This document shows, piece by piece, positions 7,121 through 15,697 of a DNA stretch of 64,000 bases. Origin of the DNA: Hyalangium gracile. GTDB lineage: Bacteria; Myxococcota; Myxococcia; Myxococcales; Myxococcaceae. A program made the translations under genes and the position numbers. Where the stretch lies: positions 62,001 through 126,000 of the forward strand of contig NZ_JAHXBG010000017.1 in assembly GCF_020103725.1 (NCBI RefSeq). The letters are read 5' to 3'. Position 1 is the stretch's first letter. Every line of letters starts with the position of its first letter. The notes beneath the pieces were generated by a model. It had not been told where the DNA came from and made no database searches. It saw only the letters and a list, made by a program, of their open reading frames with translations.

Positions 7121-8023
7121 ATGGGCAACGGGAGTCCAGCGTCGAGTCCAGGCCAGGGTCCGCGGCCACCCCCACATAACCTTCAGGGCATGGAGCTTCG
7201 GGGTCTGATGCAGCCCGAGCAGTCCGAGGAGCTGCTGGAGCTCTACGGGAAGATCGTGGAGAAGGGCCGTGAGGTGATGGCCTGGTACTCCCGCCAGAAG
7301 GACAGCATGAAGCTGTGGGGGCGGAGGTTCCGGATCGCGGCGATCCTGCTGGGCTCGGCTGCGAGCATCACGCCCATCATCGTGCAGCTGCTGCCCAACG
7401 AGGTGGGCTTCCAGCGGTGGAGCGTGCTGGCCTCGGTGTTCGCGGTGCTGGGTGCCACCTCCGTGGGGCTGGACAACTACAGCGGTTCGTCCTCGGGGTG
7501 GATGCGCTACGTGTCCGCCTACCTGGAGCTGAGCGCGCGGCTCGAGGCGCTGCAGTTCGGCTGGGCCCGGCTGGCGCTGTCCTCGCCGGGGCTGTCGAAG
7601 GAGCAGCGCCTGGCCGCGCTGTTGGATCTGCTCCAGGGCTTCCTCACCAGCGTCAACGAGGTGGTCAAGCAGGAGACGCAGGAGTGGATGGCCGAGTTCA
7701 AGGGCAACCTGGCGCTGCTGGAGCAGCGGATGGAGGCCCAGCGCACGGCCCTGGCGAACACGCCCTCGGGGGCGTACGGGGCGCTCAAGGTGCAGGTGGA
7801 GGGCGCCGAGCGGCTCAAGGACGGCCAGTGGAAGGTGACGCTGGAGACGCAGCGGGAGATTGTCGGGAGCGGGAGCAGCGCGGCGGTGGCCACGGGGCTG
7901 GGGGCGGGGCTGCTGGGCCTGCGGCTCGAGGCGACGCTGGTGGACGGCAGGCCGCTCCTGACGGAGGAGGTCGTCGCCATCCGGGCCGGAGAGATCACGC
8001 TGCACACCTTCAAGGTTCCCTGA
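7121..8023 (+). CDS. SLATT-domain two-helix membrane protein
   Basis: 300 aa. A cytoplasmic helix precedes two transmembrane helices (about 71-92 and 100-117), then a SGWMRY segment and long amphipathic helices. This is the layout of SLATT proteins (2TM effectors associated with SMODS nucleotidyltransferases and SLOG domains, including the DUF4231 group). In defence systems, SLATT proteins are predicted pore-forming effectors triggered by a nucleotide signal. Here no SMODS, SLOG or nucleotidyltransferase gene is adjacent; the neighbours are an anti-sigma gene and dapE. The C-terminal 80 residues form a beta-rich domain I cannot name. A purine-rich AAGAGGGGG site precedes the ATG. Confidence 0.8.
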   Translation: MGNGSPASSPGQGPRPPPHNLQGMELRGLMQPEQSEELLELYGKIVEKGREVMAWYSRQKDSMKLWGRRFRIAAILLGSAASITPIIVQLLPNEVGFQRWSVLASVFAVLGATSVGLDNYSGSSSGWMRYVSAYLELSARLEALQFGWARLALSSPGLSKEQRLAALLDLLQGFLTSVNEVVKQETQEWMAEFKGNLALLEQRMEAQRTALANTPSGAYGALKVQVEGAERLKDGQWKVTLETQREIVGSGSSAAVATGLGAGLLGLRLEATLVDGRPLLTEEVVAIRAGEITLHTFKVP

Positions 8024-8104
8024 GCAGAGCTATTCGGAGGCCCAACGGGCTTCCTTCAAAGGGGAAGCAGCGGGAGGGCCGAGCGTTTATGGTTGGCGCC
8101 CTCC

Positions 8105-9181
8105 ATGTCCCAACTCGCCGCACGCCTCGCCCAGTCCACGCTTGCCCTCTGCCGTATCGCCAGCCCCATCGGGCAGGAGGGGCCGCTCGCCGACCATGTC
8201 GAGCGCTGGGCCCTGGAGCGGTTTGCTCGCGAGGCGGTGTGCCGGGTGGGGCACTCGCTGGTGGTGGGGCGGCTGGATGATCCGCGGCCCACGGTGGCGC
8301 TGGTGGGGCACCTGGACACGGTGCCGGCGCATCCGCACGACGGGCCGGCGCGCATCGAAGGGGAGCGGGTGTTCGGGCTGGGCGCCTCGGACATGAAGGG
8401 CGGGCTGGCGGTGATGATGGCGCTGGCGGAGGACCTGCCGCTCGCCGAGCTGCCTGTGAACCTGGCGCTCATCCTCTATGAGCGCGAGGAGGGCCCCTAC
8501 CTGGAGAGCGGGCTGGGGCCGCTGTTCGAGAAGCGGCCGGAGCTGAACCGGGTGAGCTTCGGCATCGCCATGGAGCCGACGGACGGGGTGGTGCAGGTGG
8601 GGTGCGTGGGGACGCTGCACGCGACGCTGAGGTTCACGGGGCGCAGCGCGCACTCGGCGCGGCCGTGGCAGGGGGAGAACGCCATCCACAAGGCGGGGCC
8701 GCTGCTGAGCGAGCTGCTGGCGCGCCAGCGAGTGGAGGTGGTGCACTCGGGCTTCGCCTTCTACGAGGTGATGAGCGCGACGCTGGCGAACGGAGGCCGG
8801 GCGCGCAACGTGGTGCCGGACACGCTGGAGCTGAACCTCAACTACCGGTTCGCGCCGGGCAAGTCGCTGGAGCAGGCGCAGGAGGACGTGCGGGCGCTGG
8901 TGGCGGGCAGGGCGGAGGTGACGTTCACGGACCTGTCGCCGAGCGGGCGGGTGTGCGCGGACAACGCGCTGTATCAGAAGCTCCTGGCGGTGACGGGGCT
9001 GCCGGCGGCCTCGAAGCAGGCGTGGACGGACGTGGCGCGCTTCGGCGAGTGGGGCGTGGACGCGGTGAACTACGGGCCGGGAGAGACGGCCCAGGCGCAC
9101 CAGGCCAACGAGAGCGCGCCCATTCCGGGGCTGGCGGTGGCGTACCAGAAGCTCGCCGCGTTCCTGGGGGGCGCGGGGTAG
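8105..9181 (+). CDS. dapE: Succinyl-diaminopimelate desuccinylase
   Basis: 358-aa M20-family metallopeptidase fold. The dizinc ligands are visible: H69-x-D71 in GHLDTVP, and the YEREEGPY segment with the catalytic Glu pair. The SDMKGG motif and a GRSAHSARPW dimerisation-domain His motif are present. It removes succinate from N-succinyl-L,L-diaminopimelate, completing the branch begun by DapD. The ATG at 8105 is preferred over a TTG 12 nt upstream. No Shine-Dalgarno is obvious, and a TTATGGT element lies close upstream. It is convergent with the hexosaminidase gene, 7 bp away. Confidence 0.93.
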   Translation: MSQLAARLAQSTLALCRIASPIGQEGPLADHVERWALERFAREAVCRVGHSLVVGRLDDPRPTVALVGHLDTVPAHPHDGPARIEGERVFGLGASDMKGGLAVMMALAEDLPLAELPVNLALILYEREEGPYLESGLGPLFEKRPELNRVSFGIAMEPTDGVVQVGCVGTLHATLRFTGRSAHSARPWQGENAIHKAGPLLSELLARQRVEVVHSGFAFYEVMSATLANGGRARNVVPDTLELNLNYRFAPGKSLEQAQEDVRALVAGRAEVTFTDLSPSGRVCADNALYQKLLAVTGLPAASKQAWTDVARFGEWGVDAVNYGPGETAQAHQANESAPIPGLAVAYQKLAAFLGGAG

Positions 9182-9188
9182 GGCGCGG

Positions 9189-11423
9189 TCACTTCTTCTT
9201 CTCGGGAGGCTTGGGGATGGCGGCGAGGGCCTCGGCCTTGACCCGGGCCTGCCAGGCGGCGGCGGGAAGGGCCGAGGCCTCTGGCTGCAACGCCGCGGCG
9301 AGCACGAGCTCGCGGAGCGGCTGAAGGGTGGCGAGCTCCACCTGGCCATGAGGGCGCGCGGCCTCGTTGAGGCGTTGGAGCGCTTCCTCGCGCCAGCCTG
9401 GACGTGGCGTCGTGCCGCTCTCGAGAGACGCGAGGGCCTCCAGCCCCGTCTGGGCCATCAGGAGCAGCGCGTCCGCCAGCGGTCGGGCTTCATGCAGGGC
9501 GGGCGAGTTGTCCAGCAGCTGGCGCAGCTCGGGGTGGAACTCTCGCCACTGGTGGAAGGTTCGGGTCAGCCGCTCCGCCCCACGATCGAAGCGCGGCGCA
9601 TCGCTCAGGAGGTCGTCGACGGAGCTCCACAGCGCCCGGGCCTCCAGGCTCTCTGGCCGGGCTGCGTCCACGAGCCGGGTCAGCGGCATGCCCTGGGTTG
9701 CTTCCTGGAACTGCACGGGTCGGTCGTAGAACTTCACGGGCTCCACGAGGTTGGCCAGGGCTCGGAGCGGGCCGATCTCGTTTGAGCCGGCAAGCCGGCG
9801 CAGCAGCACCTCTCCGATGCGCTCGTGCATCAGGCCGTGCTCCTCGAGCTGGACGCTGATGCGAGCCATCCGGCGGTACATGTCCTTCACATCCGTCACG
9901 TTCCTGGGGGACCACAGGCGCTCGGCGACGGCCGTGAGCCGGGGCCAGAGACGCGAGTCGATCGTCTCGGCGTCCACGAACTCGGACCACATGCACGCCT
10001 CGCCGCCGAGGACATGCACGGCATTCTTCTCGGGGATCGCCACTTCGGGCGGCTTGAACTGGAAGCGGTGGTACCAGGAGACCGGGATCCAGCGGTTGGC
10101 CTCCTCGGACATCCGCTTGCCGTCGGCGGGCAGCGGGTCCACTGTGTAGTGCAGGCCAGCGGGCAGCATGTGGTCCAGGTAGTAGCCCCAGGAGAGAATC
10201 CCCGAGTAGCCCTGCCGTGCGCTCTCGGCGAGCGCCTTGGGGCCGCGCCACGTCTGCACGACAGCATCCCTGGGCAGCGTGGGGTGGAGGATCTCGTCCC
10301 AGCCCATCATGCGCTTGCCGTGCTTCTGGAGGAGCTGGGCGACACGGTCATCGAAGTAGGCCTGGAGGGCGTGGGCATCCGCGAGGCGATGCTGGGCCAT
10401 GAACGACTGGATGGCGGGGTTGAGCCTCCAGTGGTTGCCAGTGTTCTCGTCCCCGCCGATGTGCATCCACGGGTCGGGGAAGAGCTGCGCCATCTCGCCG
10501 AGGAACGCGTCGAGGAACGCGTAGACCTGGTCACGGGTGGGATCGAGCGTCGGATCGAAGATGCCCCACTTGCGCTGGATGGAGTAGGGACCCATGACGC
10601 TGGCGAGCTCCGGGTGGCTCACGAGCCAGCTGGTGACGTGGCCGGGCATGTCGAACTCGGGGACGACGCGGATGCCTCGGTCGGCGGCGTAGGCGATGAG
10701 TTCGCGCACCTGTTCCTGGGTGAAGTAGAGGCCATCCGAGCCCTGCTCGTGGAGCTCGGGGAAGCGGCGGCTCTCGACGCGGAAGCCCTGGTCATCGGTG
10801 AGGTGCAGGTGCAGCACGTTGAGCTTCACCGCGGCCATGCCATCGAGGTTGCGCTTGAGCACGTCCATCGGCATCCAGTGCCGGCTCACGTCGATGAGCA
10901 ATCCTCGCCACGGGAAGCGCGGGCGGTCCGAGATGGTGACGGCGGGCAGGTACCAGCCGTCGCGGTCTCCTTGGAGGAGCTGAAGCATGGTTTCGATGCC
11001 ACGCAGGGCGCCCACAGTCTGTGTGGCTCGGAGCGTGGCCCGGCTTCCGTCGACCTCGAGCGAGTAGGACTCATCATCTCCCAGCGTGGGGAGTGCGTTT
11101 CCCGGGCCCTTCACCTCTAGGACGAGGGTGGCCTTCTGTGGCTCGGCGGGCTCTCGCGAGAGGGTGAGGCTGGTGCGGCCTTCGAGCCGCCGGAGCATGC
11201 GCCGAAGAGCCTCCTCCAGTCGGCGGTCCGTGGAGCCCTGGACGTGGATGGAGAACGCCGCCGTGACGGGCAGACGACCGTCTCGGAATTGCAGCGAGGC
11301 CGGGACCGGCATGAGCCCATGCGGACGGGGAGCCCTCCGAGCCGCAGGACTGGCGGCGGACGCCCAGGCGCTCAGCAGCAGTACTCCGGCGAACATCCAT
11401 CCGCGCCACATCGCGTGCGTCAT
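9189..11423 (-). CDS. Secreted beta-N-acetylhexosaminidase, GH20
   Basis: 744 aa with a signal peptide (hydrophobic residues about 7-25, cleavage near WASA). An N-terminal GH20b domain (about 40-160) is followed by the GH20 TIM barrel. The catalytic Asp-Glu pair is D325-E326 in HIGGDEN, and an RGLLIDVSRHW strand starts the barrel. About 230 C-terminal helical residues follow. It probably removes GlcNAc from chitin, peptidoglycan or glycans, which fits predation and cell-wall recycling. The start was chosen at the Met preceded by GGGGAG; a longer start would add 22 residues ahead of the signal peptide. Confidence 0.93.
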   Translation of the reverse strand: MTHAMWRGWMFAGVLLLSAWASAASPAARRAPRPHGLMPVPASLQFRDGRLPVTAAFSIHVQGSTDRRLEEALRRMLRRLEGRTSLTLSREPAEPQKATLVLEVKGPGNALPTLGDDESYSLEVDGSRATLRATQTVGALRGIETMLQLLQGDRDGWYLPAVTISDRPRFPWRGLLIDVSRHWMPMDVLKRNLDGMAAVKLNVLHLHLTDDQGFRVESRRFPELHEQGSDGLYFTQEQVRELIAYAADRGIRVVPEFDMPGHVTSWLVSHPELASVMGPYSIQRKWGIFDPTLDPTRDQVYAFLDAFLGEMAQLFPDPWMHIGGDENTGNHWRLNPAIQSFMAQHRLADAHALQAYFDDRVAQLLQKHGKRMMGWDEILHPTLPRDAVVQTWRGPKALAESARQGYSGILSWGYYLDHMLPAGLHYTVDPLPADGKRMSEEANRWIPVSWYHRFQFKPPEVAIPEKNAVHVLGGEACMWSEFVDAETIDSRLWPRLTAVAERLWSPRNVTDVKDMYRRMARISVQLEEHGLMHERIGEVLLRRLAGSNEIGPLRALANLVEPVKFYDRPVQFQEATQGMPLTRLVDAARPESLEARALWSSVDDLLSDAPRFDRGAERLTRTFHQWREFHPELRQLLDNSPALHEARPLADALLLMAQTGLEALASLESGTTPRPGWREEALQRLNEAARPHGQVELATLQPLRELVLAAALQPEASALPAAAWQARVKAEALAAIPKPPEKKK

Positions 11424-11651
11424 TCCTGCTCCCCGGCAGCCCCAGCGAGAGCCCCAAGTTACAGAAGCTCGTCGCGCTTTGTCGCCCACGACAATCTCCG
11501 GGGAGTACCGTCTTCCACGCTGGACTCACCGTCTACCGCTGTGACTCTTGGCCGCCGTGACGGACCTGGGAACTTCCCCTCCACGCTCGGAGCCGTGGGA
11601 TTTCCCAAGGTGCTGAGGCGTTGGCACGGGCCGTGCTGAACAGCGCGCCGC

Positions 11652-12653
11652 ATGTCGGGCCCTCATGACTTGTTCGTGCGCCACACCTTCGACTCGCCCG
11701 AGCGGGCGGCAGCGGAACTGCGCGCCGTGTTGCCGCCGGAGGTGGTGTCTCAGGTGGACTGGAGCAGTCTGCGCCGGGAGTCGGGCAGCGTGGTGGATGC
11801 GGAACTGAGGGAGCGCCAGAGCGACCTGCTGTTCTCGGCGAGGATGCACGGGGGACAGCCGCTGCTGTTGTACCTGCTGCTGGAGCACCAGTCGTCGGTG
11901 GACAAGTGGATGGCGTTCCGGATGCTGCGGTACGTGGTGCGGCAGCTGGAGCGCTGGCTCCAGCAGAACCCGGACAGCGAGAAATTGCCCGTTGTCCTTC
12001 CCGTCGTGATGTACCACGGGCCCGAGGGGCGATGGACGGCGGCGCGGAGGATGGAGGAGTTGTTCCATCTTCCTGACGAGGCGCTGGAACTCTGGCGAGA
12101 GCTGGTGCCGCGCTTCGAGTATCGGCTGGACGACCTGACGACCGAGCGAGAGGAAGCCCTGCGGGCGCGAACGGCTACACCGCAAGTAGTGCTGACGTGG
12201 TTGCTGCTGCGTTCGGGCCGCTCAGAAGACCTGGCTGCACGGTTGGAGGACTGGCGCTCGGTGTTGGCCGAGGTGCTGCTCTCTCCGGAAGGGCCGGAAG
12301 CTATGCGCGCGGCAGTGCACTACGTGCACAAGGTGGGCTCCGAGGGAGCGCTGGCGGCCTTGTGGCGCGTGTTAGATTCAATCGCGAGAGAGAGACGAGC
12401 GGAGGACGTAATGGGACCCTACAACGTGGAGTTCCTCGACGAGGCGCACGCCAAGGGAGTGGTGGAAGGGCAGGCTCAAGCGCTCTCCAAGGGGGTACTG
12501 CGGATCCTGGCCGCGCGAGGAATCTCCGTGGATGAGAGCACTCGCCAGAGGATCCTGGCGTGCACGGATCCGGTGCTTCTGGACGAGTGGCAGGAAAAGG
12601 CCCTCAAGGCCACGAGTCTTGCTGACCTGGAGGGTCTCGAGAGGAACGGGTAG
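11652..12653 (+). CDS. Rpn-family PD-(D/E)XK nuclease (transposase_31-like)
   Basis: 333 aa. The N-terminus (HDLFVRHTF, then LRRESGSVVDAELRERQSDLLF) and the LEHQSSVDKWMAFRMLRYV segment match the Rpn family of recombination-promoting nucleases, related to PF04754 transposases. The acidic D...E-x-Q core (SDLLF... LLLEHQS) is intact. The C-terminal part is helical with a variable tail, as is usual in the family. Such proteins nick or cut DNA and are linked to RecA-independent recombination or phage defence. No inverted repeats flank the gene, so I do not call an insertion sequence. The start at 11652 leaves a 228-bp divergent spacer. Confidence 0.88.
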   Translation: MSGPHDLFVRHTFDSPERAAAELRAVLPPEVVSQVDWSSLRRESGSVVDAELRERQSDLLFSARMHGGQPLLLYLLLEHQSSVDKWMAFRMLRYVVRQLERWLQQNPDSEKLPVVLPVVMYHGPEGRWTAARRMEELFHLPDEALELWRELVPRFEYRLDDLTTEREEALRARTATPQVVLTWLLLRSGRSEDLAARLEDWRSVLAEVLLSPEGPEAMRAAVHYVHKVGSEGALAALWRVLDSIARERRAEDVMGPYNVEFLDEAHAKGVVEGQAQALSKGVLRILAARGISVDESTRQRILACTDPVLLDEWQEKALKATSLADLEGLERNG

Positions 12654-12658
12654 CACCC

Positions 12659-13894
12659 CTACCGCCAGAACCCCACCGAGAAGCCCACGTTCGAGTAGCG
12701 CTTCGCCAGATCGAACGAGGCACTGAAGGCCCAGTCCTCCCAGTAGCGGAACAGGAACACCTCGAAGCCACCCGTCAGATGCGGCCGAGGCACCTGCCCC
12801 TCGAACGAAGACGGCTCCACGAAGATCCCCAGCCGCGTGCGCACCCGCCCTGGCCACGTGTCGTGCTCGGCGCCCAGGTGGGGCTGGATGAGCACCGTCT
12901 GCCCCACCGGCTCTGGATCGCTGAATGTGGCCACCGAGCGCAGCGCCACCGCGTTCTCCGCGCTCGAGATGAAGTCCACCTGCCCCGACACCAGGAAGTT
13001 GCCCGCGGGCGCGTCCGGTGCCTCCTCCTCCGGCACGTTCAGCGCCCCGTCCGCCAGCAACTGCCGCCGCGCCGCCGGTGAGAGGCGGTTGTAGCGATGG
13101 GCCCCCTCTCCGAACCGATAGCTCACCCCCAGCGAGAGCGTCGCCGGCGCCACCAGCCCCGCGTAGATGGGCCGCCCGGCCAGCACCGGCTCCTGCTCGT
13201 CCTTCCGCTGCCAGTCACCCACCACCTGCGGCCGCACCGAGATGCCCACCCGATAGGGCCGCGCCTGGGGCCGGAACAGCAGATCCAGCGAGAGCCCCGT
13301 CCCCCCGTAGCGCCACTCCTCCTTCTTGTACGCCAGCGTCGCCTGCGCCGAGTAGATGCCGAGCGAGACGATGAACTCGTCCTGCCCGAACGCCAGCGCG
13401 CCCGCCAGCGCCGACTGCGTGACGGCCACCTGGATGTAGTCCTCCGAGTCGTCCTCCGCCGTGGCCCGGTAGCTCACCGTCCGGTTGCGCAGGAACGTCC
13501 CCAGGCCGAAGTACTTGTACTGGAGCAGCAACCCGAAGAGGTACTGGCGGCTCGACGGGGCTTCGTCCGGCGCTCCGTCGTTGTCCAGGTCCCGCCGCAG
13601 CCGGCTGGTGAGCGGCACGTCCAACCAGGACAGCGTGACACCCACGTCCCAGTCCTTGTCCAGCTGCGGGCTGCGGTGCGCCAGCGCCGCCAGGTTGCTG
13701 GCGAACCCCGCCGTGCCCTCGGCGATGCCCACGTACGCACCGCCCAGCGCCACCATGCGCGTGGAGCCCAGCAGCACTCCCGTGTTCACGTACAGCCGCT
13801 CCGAGCGAGGCTCGGCCAGCGGCGCGTCCTGGGCCCACGCCCCCGGGGCCAGGCCGAGCACCACGCCGAGCGACAACAGTGCGAGCGCGCGCAT
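12659..13894 (-). CDS. Outer-membrane beta-barrel protein (PorV/FadL-like)
   Basis: 411 aa with a signal peptide cleaved after AWA (residue 21). The stretch TRMVALGGAYVGIAEGTAGF with following SNLAAL is the signature of the PorV/UPF0164/FadL-type barrels, in which an N-terminal segment plugs the pore. Alternating amphipathic strands continue to the C-terminus, which ends in FWR as outer-membrane proteins often end near an aromatic residue. It follows the pterin dehydratase by 13 bp on the same strand. No good Shine-Dalgarno is visible. The transported substrate is unknown. Confidence 0.85.
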   Translation of the reverse strand: MRALALLSLGVVLGLAPGAWAQDAPLAEPRSERLYVNTGVLLGSTRMVALGGAYVGIAEGTAGFASNLAALAHRSPQLDKDWDVGVTLSWLDVPLTSRLRRDLDNDGAPDEAPSSRQYLFGLLLQYKYFGLGTFLRNRTVSYRATAEDDSEDYIQVAVTQSALAGALAFGQDEFIVSLGIYSAQATLAYKKEEWRYGGTGLSLDLLFRPQARPYRVGISVRPQVVGDWQRKDEQEPVLAGRPIYAGLVAPATLSLGVSYRFGEGAHRYNRLSPAARRQLLADGALNVPEEEAPDAPAGNFLVSGQVDFISSAENAVALRSVATFSDPEPVGQTVLIQPHLGAEHDTWPGRVRTRLGIFVEPSSFEGQVPRPHLTGGFEVFLFRYWEDWAFSASFDLAKRYSNVGFSVGFWR

Positions 13895-13907
13895 AGGAAG
13901 GAGCCGG

Positions 13908-14216
13908 CTACCGGCCCGCCACCTCCGTGAACAGCCGATCCGCCTCGGCCGCCAGCTTCGTATCCCGCCACGTCAGCCCGCCCGCGTCATGCGTCACCAG
14001 CGCCAGCGTCACCTTGCACCAGCGGATGTCGATGTCCGGGTGGTGGTTCGCCGCCTCCGCCGCCTGGGCCACCTTCTCCACGAAGGCGATGCCCTTCAGG
14101 AAGGCAGGGGCTTCATAGGTGCGGCGGATCATCCCTCCCTCGTGCTTCCAGTCGGGATGCTCGGCGAGGAAGGTCTGCAGCGCCTCGGAGGTGAGCAGCG
14201 TACGGTCGTAGGCCAT
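13908..14216 (-). CDS. phhB: Pterin-4-alpha-carbinolamine dehydratase
   Basis: 102 aa, the normal size for the family. The active-site block EAANHHPDIDIRW and the VTLALVTHDAGGLTWRD segment are diagnostic. The enzyme dehydrates 4a-hydroxytetrahydrobiopterin to recycle the cofactor of aromatic amino acid hydroxylases; in some bacteria it substitutes in pterin metabolism. A GGAGGT ribosome site precedes the ATG. No phenylalanine hydroxylase gene is nearby. It probably heads a two-gene operon with the outer-membrane protein. Confidence 0.93.
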   Translation of the reverse strand: MAYDRTLLTSEALQTFLAEHPDWKHEGGMIRRTYEAPAFLKGIAFVEKVAQAAEAANHHPDIDIRWCKVTLALVTHDAGGLTWRDTKLAAEADRLFTEVAGR

Positions 14217-14271
14217 GGCGCTTTTTACCTCCGAGCGCGACGGATGGAAGCCGGGAACACACCACCCCGTG

Positions 14272-15591
14272 TCAGGGAGTGGATGGCCGGATGCGCACGC
14301 GCTGGCCCGTCCCTCCCGTCGCCGGGGTCCCCCACAGCAGGCCGCTGGAGGCGTTGGGCTCGGGGATCTCCGTGTCCAGCAGTTCCAGGAGGAGGTCCCG
14401 GCGGTCCGGAGAATAGACGGGCACGGTCGGGCGGTTGCGCCCGGGCACCACGGGGATGGAGGAGAGGATGACCGGGACGATGGTGTTGCGTGACTCGGGC
14501 ATCCGGAGCGGGATGCGGAAGTTCGTCCCGAGCGGCAGCGAGGCCTGCTCCACCAGCGAGGTGCCCGTCCACTCCATCCGCCGCACGTCGTTGACCGAGT
14601 CCGAGAAGGTGAACTTGCTCGCCGTCCACAGGACGCTCGGCTCGAAGCCCACCACCTCGTTGCCGATCTTCTGGCAGGCCGCGGTCGTGCGGACGAACCG
14701 GCCCGCCTGCAGCTGGTAGGCGCAGATCTCCAGGGTGATGAAGCTGCCGTTCGTCACGCTGCCAGCGACGGTGGCCAGCCTGTCCCCCGCGCGCAGCAGG
14801 ACGCCCCGCAGGTTCGAGGGACCGACCGAGCCGGTGCCGGGCACCCAGTTCGTCAGCCCCGTGGACGTCAGCTGGGTGCCGTCGAAGACGAAGCGCTGCA
14901 GCGTGGTGTCGTGCATGAGCACCACCTCGTCGGCGGAGGCCAGCACGAACCGGATGGCGGACGGGCCGTAGTTCAGGGTCGCGGTGCTCTCGAGCGCCGT
15001 GCCCGTGTCCACGAAGCGGAGGATCTGCGTCGTGCTGATGGCCCACACCACGTCTCCGGACACGGCCAGCCGGAAGCCGGGGAAGCTCTCCATCAGGACG
15101 CCATCCCGCACGAAGGTCGAGTCGCACGCCCACCCGCCGCGCCGGGTCCGCTCCAGCGACTGGCACGGCTGGGACAGGAGCTGCACCGGGGCCTCGGCGG
15201 AGCGGTCGCGCGCGGCGTACAAATCAAACTGCTGGATGCCGCCCACCGGATCGAACGCGGCGAAGACATGGTGGCGGCCCTGCTTCTCCGGAGTGAACCG
15301 GACGGTGGCGGAGGACGAGGGCGGGGAGCCCAGCGTGGCCTGGCTCGACACGGGCAGGTTGTCCGGTCCGGAGATCTCCGCCGAGAGGGAGAGCGGCGTG
15401 GGGGCCTCGATGTCCCCATCGCAGCTGCTCTGGCCCAGCGGGGAGATGCGCAGGCGCACCTCCTCGCCCACCAGCACCACGCTCGTCTGCTGCGGGGGCG
15501 CGGACGTGCTGCCGTTGAAGCAGGGACTGGTGGGGCACCCGGACAGCCCGAGCAGCGCCCCGAGCAGGCAGGTGAGTCGAAGGATGTTCAT
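14272..15591 (-). CDS. Hypothetical lipoprotein, likely beta-propeller
   Basis: 439 aa starting with a type II signal peptide; lipobox LSGC, Cys19. After a Cys-containing, Ig-like N-terminal region (to about 140), the rest is a series of short beta-strand repeats (such as SGDVVWAISTTQILRFVD and ASADEVVLMHDTTLQRFVFD) that resemble propeller blades. I recognise no catalytic motif. Upstream in-frame codons are low-complexity, so the start was placed at the Met directly before the signal peptide, with GGAG 8 nt ahead. It lies downstream of glpK on the same strand with a 106-bp gap. Confidence 0.82.
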   Translation of the reverse strand: MNILRLTCLLGALLGLSGCPTSPCFNGSTSAPPQQTSVVLVGEEVRLRISPLGQSSCDGDIEAPTPLSLSAEISGPDNLPVSSQATLGSPPSSSATVRFTPEKQGRHHVFAAFDPVGGIQQFDLYAARDRSAEAPVQLLSQPCQSLERTRRGGWACDSTFVRDGVLMESFPGFRLAVSGDVVWAISTTQILRFVDTGTALESTATLNYGPSAIRFVLASADEVVLMHDTTLQRFVFDGTQLTSTGLTNWVPGTGSVGPSNLRGVLLRAGDRLATVAGSVTNGSFITLEICAYQLQAGRFVRTTAACQKIGNEVVGFEPSVLWTASKFTFSDSVNDVRRMEWTGTSLVEQASLPLGTNFRIPLRMPESRNTIVPVILSSIPVVPGRNRPTVPVYSPDRRDLLLELLDTEIPEPNASSGLLWGTPATGGTGQRVRIRPSTP

Positions 15592-15697
15592 CTCGAGAAC
15601 TCCGGGGCCGCCCATCCGGCCCTGTGATGGGCGGCGGTCTCCAGCGGGGGGAGATTTCATACCCTCTCGGGCGTCCAGGGAAGCGGGGAGCGCCGGC

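Noticed and set aside
11652-12653. An insertion sequence around the Rpn-family gene
   Set aside because: I found no terminal inverted repeats or target-site duplication. Rpn genes often occur alone.
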